DNA from: Flammeovirga sp. EKP202
GTDB lineage: Bacteria; Bacteroidota; Bacteroidia; Cytophagales; Flammeovirgaceae
DNA: 64,000 nt
Direction of reading: 5' to 3'
Assembly: GCF_014534745.1 (NCBI RefSeq)
Contig: NZ_JACVVP010000034.1
Coordinates: 1-64,000, forward strand
The notes under the pieces were generated by a model. It searched no databases. It was not told where the DNA came from and saw nothing but the letters and a program-made list of their open reading frames with translations. Positions within the stretch are counted from its first letter, which is position 1, and each line of letters begins with the position of its first letter. The translations under genes and the position numbers were made by a program. Shown here one piece after another: positions 43,204-52,026 of this stretch.

Positions 43204-44142
43204 TTAAAAGAGATGAATTACAGCGAATAATGATATTGAAGAAACAATTATCCAAAGTGCTATACCTTGATACATTGGTCTTGTTCCAACATGTTTTACA
43301 CTTGATACATCCATTGTACAACCAACGGTAAACAATGCTAAAGAAAGTCCTTTATGTGCAATGAATTTACAAACAGGAGCAAGAGCATCAGCACCCGGTA
43401 CATAAGAGTTGATCAACATGGCAACGATAAAACCGAAGATGAAAATAGGCATCGTTTTCAAGCTCATTTTTCCTTTTTGTGAGAATGCAGCGATCAATGA
43501 GATCGGAACAATCCAAAGTGCTCTAGTTAATTTGACAGTTGTTGCAATTTGAAGAGCTTCTTCACCATATTTTGCGGCAGCTCCTACTACAGCACTTGTA
43601 TCATGAATGGCTAGTGCTGCCCACCATCCGAATTGAGTTTGTGAAAGGTGGAAGTATTCTCCTACAACAGGAAATGCAACTAAAGCAACAGCATTAAGAA
43701 TAAATACTGTAGCCATGGCTACTGAAATTTGATGTTGATCGGCTTTTAGAGCGGGAGCCATAGCAGCAATAGCACTACCACCACAAATGGCTGTACCAGA
43801 AGCGATCAAACGGTAAATGGTTTTATCTAAACCTAATTTTTTACCGATATAAGCACCAAAAGTCAATGTCAGTGCTATACTACTAAATGTGATTAATGAT
43901 CCTTCGCTTCCTGTCTTCATGGCATCAACAGCATTCAAGCCGAATCCAAGGAAAACTACAGACCATTTCATTAATTTATTGCTTAAGTTTTTATTAAGGG
44001 TTGGGTTAGGTATTTTGAATAATAAGGCAAAGATAATTCCGGCAAATAATGACATGGCTGGAGTCACCCATGGAGTCAAGGTTAATAAGGCTAAAACGAC
44101 ATATACAACTTTATTATATTGATTTGACTTTTTCATTTTCAT
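43204..44142 (-). CDS. yeiH: YeiH/UPF0324 family membrane protein, putative sulfate exporter
   Basis: About 312 residues from the ATG at 44142 (the frame's earlier TTG at 44163 adds seven residues); about ten membrane helices. Family landmarks: KWSVVFLGFGLNA, SGTAICGGSAIAA and IHDTSAVVGAAA. The group is annotated as putative sulfate or sulfite-related exporters and in enterics is linked with the LysR regulator YeiE; a LysR gene lies directly upstream on the same strand, which fits. Transport substrate not proven. Confidence 0.9.
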   Translation of the reverse strand: MKMKKSNQYNKVVYVVLALLTLTPWVTPAMSLFAGIIFALLFKIPNPTLNKNLSNKLMKWSVVFLGFGLNAVDAMKTGSEGSLITFSSIALTLTFGAYIGKKLGLDKTIYRLIASGTAICGGSAIAAMAPALKADQHQISVAMATVFILNAVALVAFPVVGEYFHLSQTQFGWWAALAIHDTSAVVGAAAKYGEEALQIATTVKLTRALWIVPISLIAAFSQKGKMSLKTMPIFIFGFIVAMLINSYVPGADALAPVCKFIAHKGLSLALFTVGCTMDVSSVKHVGTRPMYQGIALWIIVSSISLFAVIHLF

Positions 44143-44208
44143 ATTCTTTTGATAACAATACAAATGTCATAAGTATTAGGATCAAAATGAATGAAGAAAA
44201 TGAATGAG

Positions 44209-45111
44209 TTATAACTTTTTGTTATAATGAAGCATGGCGTAATCCATAAAAGTTGTACCAAGACCAATAGAACCACCTTCCTTTATTACAAAATGTAGGT
44301 CTCGGTCAATTTCAAAGTCCTCAATATCGATAATTTGTAGTTGGTCTCTATTCAACTCTTCAAGGATGGAATAAATGGATAGTAATGCATAGTTTGGAGA
44401 AGCCTCAATGTATCTCTTTATACTCTCAGTAGAGTCCAATTGCATAGCAATAGTAAGATCATCTTCATGTAGTTTTTTTTCAGCCAAGGCTTCTTTAATG
44501 ATTTTTCGAGTACCACTGCCTTGTTCTCTGATGACAAAAGGTTTTTTCAAGAACTCTTTAATGGTCAATGAACTTTTGTGTCCCTTATGAAACTTTGTAG
44601 AACAAACCACTACAAGTTCATCTTTTAGAAAAGGAATGTACTTCAAACCTCCTCGGTGTGGTGAACCTTCAATCATTCCTAAGTCAATAATATCATCAAT
44701 CAGCCAGTTTTCGATTGCTTCTGTATTACCACTTTTAATTTCAATATTGACGTCTTTTACTTTTTGTTGAAAAGAAGCAATCACTTTTGGAATAATGTAT
44801 TGAGCAATGGTCGTACTCGCTCCAATACGAATCGTTCCACCTTGATTGTCCCTTAAGGCATCAATCTCAAATTTTAATTGTCGTTCTAATCCGAAAATCT
44901 TTTCGCAATAACTTTTCAGAACCTCCCCAGCAGGAGTAATATGAATAATAACACCTTTTCGTTCTAATAATGGCACTTTGTATTCCTCTTCCAATGCTCT
45001 AACATGTTTTGTGACCGCAGGTTGAGAAATTTGGAGTGCCTCAGCTGCTTTTGTAAAGCTTTGTCGTTGGACAACTTCATAGAAAACATGTAAGCGGAAG
45101 TGTGATTTCAT
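44209..45111 (-). CDS. LysR family transcriptional regulator (YeiE/CysB-like)
   Basis: 300 residues: N-terminal winged helix (TKAAEALQISQPAVTKHVRALE, about 18-40), then a periplasmic-binding-like ligand domain (about 90-300) with IRIGASTTIAQYIIPKVI at its start. It lies 66 bases upstream of the YeiH-type transporter on the same strand and is likely its regulator. Unlike the enteric pair, which is divergent, the two face the same way. Ligand unknown; sulfite or a related anion is a guess from yeiE. Confidence 0.92.
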   Translation of the reverse strand: MKSHFRLHVFYEVVQRQSFTKAAEALQISQPAVTKHVRALEEEYKVPLLERKGVIIHITPAGEVLKSYCEKIFGLERQLKFEIDALRDNQGGTIRIGASTTIAQYIIPKVIASFQQKVKDVNIEIKSGNTEAIENWLIDDIIDLGMIEGSPHRGGLKYIPFLKDELVVVCSTKFHKGHKSSLTIKEFLKKPFVIREQGSGTRKIIKEALAEKKLHEDDLTIAMQLDSTESIKRYIEASPNYALLSIYSILEELNRDQLQIIDIEDFEIDRDLHFVIKEGGSIGLGTTFMDYAMLHYNKKL

Positions 45112-45337
45112 AAGTTTGAAAAGGTTGTATTTTATATTTAAAGAATGAATATAATTGATCAGAAATTGACTTACTAATGAAAACGTTTCTATTCAAAAAC
45201 TAATAACAACGGTCATGATATAAGTATCAGGATGATAAATGTCAATATTTTATGGTGATAAATGTGTGTTAATAAATTTCGCTTTTTTCGCTAACTTATT
45301 GATTAATAAAAACAAAGTCCAATAACAACCCATAGCC

Positions 45338-45727
45338 ATGTCACTTTTAAAGCTCAACCATCCAATTGTCATTTATGACAGTAATGCCCCAAATCAACAG
45401 TTCTTCATCAATGATTTAAGAAGAAAGAACCACGCCATCCGTGAAATTGAAGTCAATGTCTGCCCTGTTTCAGAAAAATATTTGATCCATATTATGGAGA
45501 ATATGAATCTAAAACCAACTAAAGCATTAATTAATACAAGTTCACCTTGGTACAGATGTTTCGCAGAAGATTTGCATGAAATGAGTCCATTTGTACTTCT
45601 TCGCACATTAAGAGACTTTCCTTCATTACTCAAAACTCCTATTGTGATTTTAGAAAATGAAATCTTTATTGATCCCAGTTTGGAAGATCTTTCTCAATCT
45701 CACGAGGAGAAGGAAGTTCTTGTATAA
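45338..45727 (+). CDS. ArsC/Spx-like protein lacking the catalytic cysteine
   Basis: 129 residues. The pattern of ArsC-type thioredoxin-fold proteins is visible: a strand then helix at the N-terminus (HPIVIYDSNAPNQQFFINDL), KALINTSSPWY in the position of the ALLR..EP..Y region, and FPSLLKTPIVILENEIFI matching the HP.L..RPIV strand. The CxxS/CxxC nucleophile loop is replaced by SNAPNQQ, so arsenate reduction is impossible; Cys-less relatives are known in Bacteroidota. It is divergent from the LysR gene (226 bases). Function unknown. Confidence 0.7.
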   Translation: MSLLKLNHPIVIYDSNAPNQQFFINDLRRKNHAIREIEVNVCPVSEKYLIHIMENMNLKPTKALINTSSPWYRCFAEDLHEMSPFVLLRTLRDFPSLLKTPIVILENEIFIDPSLEDLSQSHEEKEVLV

Positions 45728-45765
45728 AAAATAAGCCTTGAAATTCACTTCAAGGCTTATTTTTT
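45726..45765. terminator. Bidirectional terminator
   Basis: AAAAAATAAGCCTTGAA (45726-45742) pairs perfectly over 17 bases with its complement at 45749-45765, serving the ArsC-like gene and the opposing DUF2490 gene. Confidence 0.92.
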
Positions 45766-45776
45766 GAATATCGTTT

Positions 45777-46478
45777 TTAGATTTTATGTCTTACGGCAAT
45801 TCTCAGTAAATCAGCATGATGGTGTGAACCTTCTCCTTTCCTAAAGGAATCTTCTCTGATGTATTGAGCTTCAAGGCTTAAATGACTGCTTATCGTTCTG
45901 TTGACCAAAGCAATCGAACGATTCTTATTGAATAATGGTTTTTCCTCTTTGTTTTCTAGGTTGATAAAAGCTTCAGTACCAATACCCAATATCCATTTGT
46001 CCAATTTTTTTCTGAGAATGAACGAGTATCTCATTCTGTAGTCTACTTCGCTTGTTTCCGTCTCATTGAGGGTTGCACTGAAGATTTGTTGTTCAAAACG
46101 AAGTCTTTGTTTGATAAATAATTTTTTATCAGCCGTTAAGTTGTGTGTACCGATAAAATCTTGCATTGGCCTGATTTCATGTAATTTGGAAGACTCATCT
46201 CCAAATACATAAAAGTATCCCAAACCAAATCTGATTGATAAATTCTTGTTGACCTTTCTTTTTAAACCAGAACGAATCTGAAATCTGTCAACGGGCTTGT
46301 CGAACATTGCCATATAAGCGGCATCGGTATCAATTGACCAATTGTCTGCTAAACCAACACTGTTAAAGTAATGAAGCCAAAGTCTGTTGTCACTTACATC
46401 TTGTGCATTTAGTTTAATAGAGGTAAAAGATAAGATAGAAAAGACAATTACAAGTAGTCCTTTATTTAGTTGTTTCAT
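45777..46478 (-). CDS. DUF2490 outer-membrane beta-barrel protein
   Basis: 233 residues: signal peptide (1-25, cleavage after LNA), then alternating strands with aromatic ends as in DUF2490 (NRLWLHYFNSVGLADNW, FRIRSGL-type repeats, a final IAVRHKI). Porin-like proteins of unknown cargo. Its ATG (46476-46478) is preceded almost directly by the T tract of a strong terminator on the same strand, so expression probably depends on read-through or a promoter inside the hairpin. It follows another beta-barrel gene. Confidence 0.85.
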   Translation of the reverse strand: MKQLNKGLLVIVFSILSFTSIKLNAQDVSDNRLWLHYFNSVGLADNWSIDTDAAYMAMFDKPVDRFQIRSGLKRKVNKNLSIRFGLGYFYVFGDESSKLHEIRPMQDFIGTHNLTADKKLFIKQRLRFEQQIFSATLNETETSEVDYRMRYSFILRKKLDKWILGIGTEAFINLENKEEKPLFNKNRSIALVNRTISSHLSLEAQYIREDSFRKGEGSHHHADLLRIAVRHKI

Positions 46479-46481
46479 AAA

Positions 46482-46522
46482 AAAAAGTTGTTAGTATTAT
46501 TTAACAAAACTAACAACTTTTT
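46482..46522 (-). terminator. Terminator hairpin abutting the start codon of the DUF2490 gene
   Basis: A perfect 14-base stem (46482-46495 with 46509-46522) is followed on the minus strand by T residues ending one base before the ATG at 46478. It can terminate the upstream barrel gene or control the downstream one. Confidence 0.85.
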
Positions 46523-46540
46523 CTTTAAGATTCTTCTTTC

Positions 46541-47152
46541 TTAAAACCTTTTTCCAATCGAAACACCGAAAGTCCACGTATCATAGAGTTTTTCTTTCAT
46601 GTCGTACTGGAAATTAGGAGAAAGTTCCCAACCGTCATGTAGTTTAAATTCTTTTTCAAAGATGAATTTACCTACAAAAAGGTTTTTGTTTTTCTCAATT
46701 TCAAAACCTGGTCCTACACCGATTTTCCAGCTTTCCCACGGTGAGTAAAAAATGACCAATGAACCTACATAAGCATACTCCCTATCCAAGGTTTCTAAAT
46801 GCCCATGTTCGCCGTGGCTTCCACTGTTTTTTACTTCCACCATATATTGAGCAATCTCAATATCATTGATAAGACCAATTGACCATTTTTCAGAAAATTG
46901 GTAAACATAATCTAGTCCGAAAGTAGGAACTAACAACCCTTCTTGTGAAGGAATAGCTTGAGGAATATAAGTGTAACCCATATAAACGGATACCTTATGC
47001 CTTTTGAAGTCTTCTTCTTCGTGGTGGTGAATAGTTGCTTTTGATGAGATGTGATTTGATTCATTTACTTCTGAATCTAAATGCGATTGTGCGAAAGATT
47101 GATTTGCAAAAAACAATACTAATAAGCCAACAACATAACTTGTTACTTTCAT
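46541..47152 (-). CDS. Outer-membrane beta-barrel protein with His-rich segment
   Basis: 203 residues from the ATG at 47152, after which a signal peptide runs (MKVTSYVVGLLVLFFANQSFA); the frame extends nine codons further to an earlier start at 47179. The mature N-terminus has a His/Glu-rich stretch (HHHEEEDFKRHK) and another HGEHGH, which may bind metal. Beta strands with Tyr/Trp caps (VYMGYTYIP, WSIGLINDIEI, YVGSLVIFYSPW) and a terminal Phe support an eight-strand barrel. The unit ends in a terminator before the DUF2490 gene. Not assigned to a named family. Confidence 0.75.
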   Translation of the reverse strand: MKVTSYVVGLLVLFFANQSFAQSHLDSEVNESNHISSKATIHHHEEEDFKRHKVSVYMGYTYIPQAIPSQEGLLVPTFGLDYVYQFSEKWSIGLINDIEIAQYMVEVKNSGSHGEHGHLETLDREYAYVGSLVIFYSPWESWKIGVGPGFEIEKNKNLFVGKFIFEKEFKLHDGWELSPNFQYDMKEKLYDTWTFGVSIGKRF

Positions 47153-47176
47153 TTTCCTGTTTGTTTGATTATGAAA

Positions 47177-47184
47177 CAAATCTA
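47177..47184 (-). promoter_or_regulatory. -7 box of the beta-barrel gene
   Basis: On the minus strand TAGATTTG, a perfect TAnnTTTG match 25 bases upstream of the ATG at 47152. Confidence 0.45.
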
Positions 47185-47253
47185 ATGTTTAAAATCTAAC
47201 ATGAAAATAACATTGTGTGAACATAAGTAAACCGTAAAAAATACAAATATCAT

Positions 47254-47281
47254 AAAAAAGGCTACTGAAAATCAGTAGCCT
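47254..47281 (-). terminator. Terminator of the GH13 gene
   Basis: AGGCTACTGA (47259-47268) pairs with TCAGTAGCCT (47272-47281) around three bases; on the minus strand six T follow. Confidence 0.9.
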
Positions 47282-47305
47282 ATAAATATCATTCTTAAAA
47301 GATGA

Positions 47306-49303
47306 TTATAATAATTTTTTCAGTTCAATGACCAGACATTGTCCTGGCTGAAGCGTTGCAGAAAGCCAGTTTTCAACAAACTGATAATCTTTTTTCTCCA
47401 AGAAATCCCAGTACTTACCGTTATTGGTACCTGGAACATTGATATAGAAATCTTGACTATTTTGATAATCTGTATTGGCAATCACAAGAATACTATGTTC
47501 AGGGTGCCAAGGATCAAAACGCTCAAAACCGATTACACTTTCATAGGATGTTTCAGGGTAATGAATCTTCATCGATTTTTCATTACCTCTTAGGTGTACA
47601 TTATTAAGTAACCATCCAAAGTGATCATAAATACTGTTGATGTATTTGATATAGCCAATAAGGTTATGGTCATTATTCCATCTTAAGGCAGACTTAAAGA
47701 ATAATGGTAATCTTTGTTGACTGTAATAATCTGTTTCTGACTGCAAGAAGTTCAAACCAGTATTGACAGGCCACTCCTCTAATAACTCGAATCCTTGATG
47801 AATAAAAGGAATAGAATTAGGAAGGAATTTATTCAACACATAAGTAACTCTACAGTGAGGTTCACCACCTCTCATCATTGCACGAGGAGTGTTGTGTGTC
47901 TCAGGAGTACCATAATAAGGTAAAGCAAGGCGTTCGCTAGAATCTTGAACGATTCTCTGTATACCTGCTCTTTTTTCTCTTGAAGTAACTCTCCATTCGT
48001 GACCTAGTACTGCATTAAAGCCAGCTTCTCTACTTTCTTGAGTAACATCGAAGTTTTCCTCACAGAAGGCAAAGTCAGGATCATTTTGACGGGCAACATG
48101 AATAATCTCTTCCATTAATGGTTTTGGAAGGGCATGTCCCATATCGATCATTACACCATCAATACCGAAAGATTGGTAGTGAGGAATTACGCCGGCAATT
48201 TTATCCCAAAGCGGTCTGTTGACATGAGCAGGTTGTGCAAGCTCAGGGTTATAATAACGAATTGTATCATAAGCGATGTAGTTATAATCATTAGGAGCAT
48301 GATCATAAGGGAAGTTATACATTCGCAAATACGTTACATCAGACCAAGCAGGTTGAATATCATCTGGTGGCCAATCCGCAAATGCACCAGGGATGATTAA
48401 TTCACCTTCGTCAGTATAGGCCACATACTTACCATCTTGTACCTGAATTTGTTCTGGTGTCGGTGGTTTTTTGAATAATGATCTATACTCATTGTTTGGA
48501 GCAAAGTGGAATCCACCACCTTTAGGGATTTTCAAGATATCCGCCAACTCGTTGGCAGGGAATTCAGGGCTTTGGTATTCGTGTGCTCTATGACGGTCAA
48601 TCCAATAGAACCATTCAGGGTTTGTTTTTACCCAATCTCCACCTAATGAAGAAGTTCTAAGCACGAATTCCATAATGACTCTCATTCCCATCATGTGTGC
48701 CGCTTCTACAAAAGCTTCAAATTGCTCTTCTACAGAGAACGGAATTAATGGGTCAGCAAGGTTTTCATCCAGCTTATATTGATCTTTGATGGCATAAGGA
48801 GATCCTAAATCACCTCTATTTCCGTCTTCACCAATACTCGTGATGGGCAACATATACACAGTATCACAACCTAAATCTCTGATGTATTTTAAGATTGCAA
48901 TACATTTTAATAAAGTACCTGTTTCTCTAAAGCCATTATCACTGCTAGTGATGTCCATACGATGACTAGAGCCTACGTGACCATCATTATCATGGTCATA
49001 AGCAGTCGTCAATCTTGGGAATAAGTTGTAGAAAGCAGACTGATAAGTCCAGTCACCTCCATAACCATGTATTTGACTTCTTAAAGTAGAAAGAGAACGG
49101 TTATAATTTACAGCAGCATCAGTTGGAGCCGTGATCTCCTTGATGGCATTTTTGAAGAACGTAAATGGGTTAGTTTTGACAGGGTGGGAAGCTCCCTGCT
49201 CTTGCCCCATCCATAATGATGGAACATAATAGTCCCTCGTTTCTTGAGCTTCATTAGCCTCAAGGTATTCGAGAATTTTTAATAGCTTCGAATCTTTTTT
49301 CAT
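47306..49303 (-). CDS. GH13 family alpha-amylase-type enzyme, GlgE-like
   Basis: 665 residues. The TIM barrel is clear: DTVYMLPITSIGEDGNRGDLGSPYA, RVIMEFVLRTSSLGGDWV, then GVMIDMGHALPKP with the candidate nucleophile Asp387 and FCEENF with acid/base Glu415 or 416. The fourth conserved region reads PETHNTPRA rather than the usual HD, and the HALPKP spacing recalls GlgE, a maltosyltransferase that extends alpha-glucans from maltose 1-phosphate. There is no signal peptide, so it acts in the cytosol. No trehalose synthase, maltokinase or branching enzyme is adjacent, which weakens the GlgE idea. Monocistronic. Confidence 0.85.
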   Translation of the reverse strand: MKKDSKLLKILEYLEANEAQETRDYYVPSLWMGQEQGASHPVKTNPFTFFKNAIKEITAPTDAAVNYNRSLSTLRSQIHGYGGDWTYQSAFYNLFPRLTTAYDHDNDGHVGSSHRMDITSSDNGFRETGTLLKCIAILKYIRDLGCDTVYMLPITSIGEDGNRGDLGSPYAIKDQYKLDENLADPLIPFSVEEQFEAFVEAAHMMGMRVIMEFVLRTSSLGGDWVKTNPEWFYWIDRHRAHEYQSPEFPANELADILKIPKGGGFHFAPNNEYRSLFKKPPTPEQIQVQDGKYVAYTDEGELIIPGAFADWPPDDIQPAWSDVTYLRMYNFPYDHAPNDYNYIAYDTIRYYNPELAQPAHVNRPLWDKIAGVIPHYQSFGIDGVMIDMGHALPKPLMEEIIHVARQNDPDFAFCEENFDVTQESREAGFNAVLGHEWRVTSREKRAGIQRIVQDSSERLALPYYGTPETHNTPRAMMRGGEPHCRVTYVLNKFLPNSIPFIHQGFELLEEWPVNTGLNFLQSETDYYSQQRLPLFFKSALRWNNDHNLIGYIKYINSIYDHFGWLLNNVHLRGNEKSMKIHYPETSYESVIGFERFDPWHPEHSILVIANTDYQNSQDFYINVPGTNNGKYWDFLEKKDYQFVENWLSATLQPGQCLVIELKKLL

Positions 49304-49451
49304 ACTTACTTATTAAATCACAGATAGGTGATATTTATAGAAATTATCCTTCGATTACTTTCTAATTTACAACCTTTTTATTCATTCAAACCACCTTCAA
49401 TTGATTGTTTTTGTTAACAATTTATTTCAACCCGTTTCGATACATTTTTTT

Positions 49452-49471
49452 ATTCACATTATTATGTGAAT
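49452..49471. promoter_or_regulatory. Perfect inverted repeat in the GH13-kinase spacer
   Basis: ATTCACAT-TATT-ATGTGAAT, a perfect 8-base inverted repeat, lies between the divergent GH13 and histidine kinase genes. It is a good operator candidate for a dimeric regulator; no protein can be assigned. Confidence 0.4.
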
Positions 49472-49524
49472 GAATTTATTCTCTAAAAAAACTTAACAAT
49501 ATATGTAATTGAATATTTGCTAAC

Positions 49525-49532
49525 TAACTTTG
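49525..49532 (+). promoter_or_regulatory. -7 box of the Cache histidine kinase gene
   Basis: TAACTTTG, a perfect consensus, 62 bases before the TTG start at 49594. Confidence 0.4.
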
Positions 49533-49593
49533 TGTGTTTGTCATGAAGACCATCTATTATCAATTCATTTAATCAGGAAAACTTTTACCAAAG

Positions 49594-52020
49594 TTGAATT
49601 CACAATCAAGGTCCATATGGTGGGTAATTACCCTAACAACTTTCTGCTTTCTAATCATAGGCTATAAAGTATATGAGAACGGAGGGAGTCAATCAAAGAA
49701 ATTGGCTTTCGAAGTGACCAAAGAACGAGCAGTGCGTTATGGCGAGTCTATTGAGTCAAGGTTACAAACGTTGCTTGGTGAGATGAGGATGATTGGTAGT
49801 GCAATGCGTGTGATTAAGGGAGATAAAGAGGAAAAAGATAAGGTTTTGTCAGGACTATTGGATCACACGGTACGAAGCTATTCAAATATTGAATCATTAT
49901 GGCTTGTATTATTTGATAGCGTAAATACAGATCGCTTATTGTACAATCCTGTTTTTCTCAATAAAGAATATGTTTCAAGACGAGGTCAGATCAGGCATGA
50001 GCTCCATCATACACAATTGAATTGGGACAGCTTTATTCTCAAAGACCGAATTCTTAACTCAAAAGAATCTTTTGTTACTCTTCCTAAGCATACGAATGGA
50101 AATGATGATGAGAATAAGTTTGTGGTCCATGTTGTTCAGCCTTTCTTTACAAATGATGGCAAGTTTATAGGTGCTATTGGTAGTGCAATTCGTTTGTCTT
50201 TCTTCCAACGTTTTATTGAAGAAAGTGAAGATTTTGATAATCGTTATGTTTGTATTGCAGCACCAAACGGGCAAATAGTGGGTTCTGTCAATGAAGCGGA
50301 TATTGGAATGAATGATGGTATTCCTGCGTATTTATTTGCCTCTCTGAGAAATGATCAAAAAGTATCTCGAATAGTAGAGAACAGCGAAACGGAGCAAAGT
50401 TATTATGAGATGTTATTCCCAATTAAAATTCAAGGAATGACAGAACCATGGGTAATTACTACTCGTGTGCCATTGAAAACAGTATTAAGAAGCTCTATTC
50501 AATCAAGGAACTTCACCATGGCTTTGGTTTTCTTGCTTTGGGTCATCATTACTTCTTCTTTGACATTTATGGTGAGTAAATGGAAGAACGAATTAAATCA
50601 AAGAAGAATAGTGGTAGAAGAGTACAAGAAGACCAATGAACTCCTTCGAAATATTTTAGATAATTCTGATTATATCATGATGTATACACTCGACAGAGAC
50701 AAACGCTTGTTGAGTTGTAATAACAAATTCATGAAGATTACAGAAATGCTAACAGGTATCAAACTTGAAAACGGGATGTATTTGTTAGATATTTTTGATG
50801 AGATAAAAGAAAACAATAAGAACATTCTTCAGAGCGAATATTTTGATCGTTGCATCAAAGGAGAAGATATTGTGGTGGTAGATCGTTTTAAAGGATATTA
50901 TTTCGAACAGTTTTTTAATCCATTTAGAAATACTCAGGGAGAGATCATCGGTGTTACTTCTTTCTTGGTCGATGTAACAGAATTGAAAGATGCTCAAAAA
51001 CAATTAGAGGTGCATAAAAACCACTTAGAATTGTTGGTTGAAAAGAGAACGAAACATATTGAACGACAAAATGAAGCTTTGAGAACACAATCTGAAAAGC
51101 TTCGTTATGCTCATGATGAAATCAGGGAACAAAATGTAGCTTTAGAGCACAAGAGTGATGAGATCAAGACGAAAAACAGTGCTTTAAAAGACTCTTTAAA
51201 TAAGACAGAAGATACATTATCTCAGTTAAAGGAGATGCAAGATCAACTGGTAAGTTCTGAAAAATTAGCTTCAATTGGTCAGTTGACGGCCGGTATTGCC
51301 CATGAGATCAACAACCCAATTAACTTTGTAGCCAATAATGTTCTACCTCTTAAAGATGATATTGAAGATCTGATTCAAGCTTTCACTGAACTGAAAAAAC
51401 ATACCACAGAGGAAGTGGTCAATGAAATTGAAGAAGATTACGAAGTGTCATTTGTAATTCAAGAAATCAGTGACTTATTAAAAGGTATTGAAGAAGGAGC
51501 CAATAGAACCACTCAAATTGTGATGGACTTGAAGACCTTTGCTAGAATGGATTCTACAAAGTTCAAAGAAGCGAACTTGGAAGAAGGTATTGATACATCG
51601 CTGACGCTATTAAACAGTAAATTAAAAGACCGAGTACTAGTGCATAAAGATTATGCGGATATTCCTCCAGTGGTTTGTAACGAAAGTAAAATTAATCAGG
51701 TATTTATGAATATTCTGAATAATGCTGAGCAAGCTATTAAAGGAGAAGGTAACCTTACCATTAAAACTTGGTATGATGCGAAAACGGTGTATATCAAAAT
51801 TTCAGATGACGGATCTGGTATGGATAAAGAAACCGTGAGCAAAATCTTCGATCCTTTCTTTACAACAAAACCTGTTGGCTTGGGTACAGGCTTAGGTATG
51901 TCGATTTCTTTTGGTATCATCCAAGATCATTCAGGAGACATAAAAGTTGATTCTGAAGTTGGAAAAGGGACGTCATTTACAATTTCATTACCGATTGAAG
52001 GTCCTAGTAGCGATAGTTAG
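49594..52020 (+). CDS. Cache/PAS hybrid-type sensor histidine kinase
   Basis: 808 residues starting at a TTG: an in-frame stop lies at 49570, and the first internal ATG would fall after the first membrane helix, so TTG is forced. Order: membrane helix (8-24), Cache-type sensor (about 30-300), second helix (about 306-325), PAS (about 345-470), coiled coil (about 475-560), HisKA with GIAHEINNP (His570), and HATPase_c with NILNNAEQAI, SDDGSGMD and GTGLGMSIS. It senses a periplasmic ligand and signals through an unlinked response regulator, since none is adjacent. Convergent with the GT2 gene, 6 bases apart. Confidence 0.92.
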   Translation: MNSQSRSIWWVITLTTFCFLIIGYKVYENGGSQSKKLAFEVTKERAVRYGESIESRLQTLLGEMRMIGSAMRVIKGDKEEKDKVLSGLLDHTVRSYSNIESLWLVLFDSVNTDRLLYNPVFLNKEYVSRRGQIRHELHHTQLNWDSFILKDRILNSKESFVTLPKHTNGNDDENKFVVHVVQPFFTNDGKFIGAIGSAIRLSFFQRFIEESEDFDNRYVCIAAPNGQIVGSVNEADIGMNDGIPAYLFASLRNDQKVSRIVENSETEQSYYEMLFPIKIQGMTEPWVITTRVPLKTVLRSSIQSRNFTMALVFLLWVIITSSLTFMVSKWKNELNQRRIVVEEYKKTNELLRNILDNSDYIMMYTLDRDKRLLSCNNKFMKITEMLTGIKLENGMYLLDIFDEIKENNKNILQSEYFDRCIKGEDIVVVDRFKGYYFEQFFNPFRNTQGEIIGVTSFLVDVTELKDAQKQLEVHKNHLELLVEKRTKHIERQNEALRTQSEKLRYAHDEIREQNVALEHKSDEIKTKNSALKDSLNKTEDTLSQLKEMQDQLVSSEKLASIGQLTAGIAHEINNPINFVANNVLPLKDDIEDLIQAFTELKKHTTEEVVNEIEEDYEVSFVIQEISDLLKGIEEGANRTTQIVMDLKTFARMDSTKFKEANLEEGIDTSLTLLNSKLKDRVLVHKDYADIPPVVCNESKINQVFMNILNNAEQAIKGEGNLTIKTWYDAKTVYIKISDDGSGMDKETVSKIFDPFFTTKPVGLGTGLGMSISFGIIQDHSGDIKVDSEVGKGTSFTISLPIEGPSSDS

Positions 52021-52026
52021 TATCGA

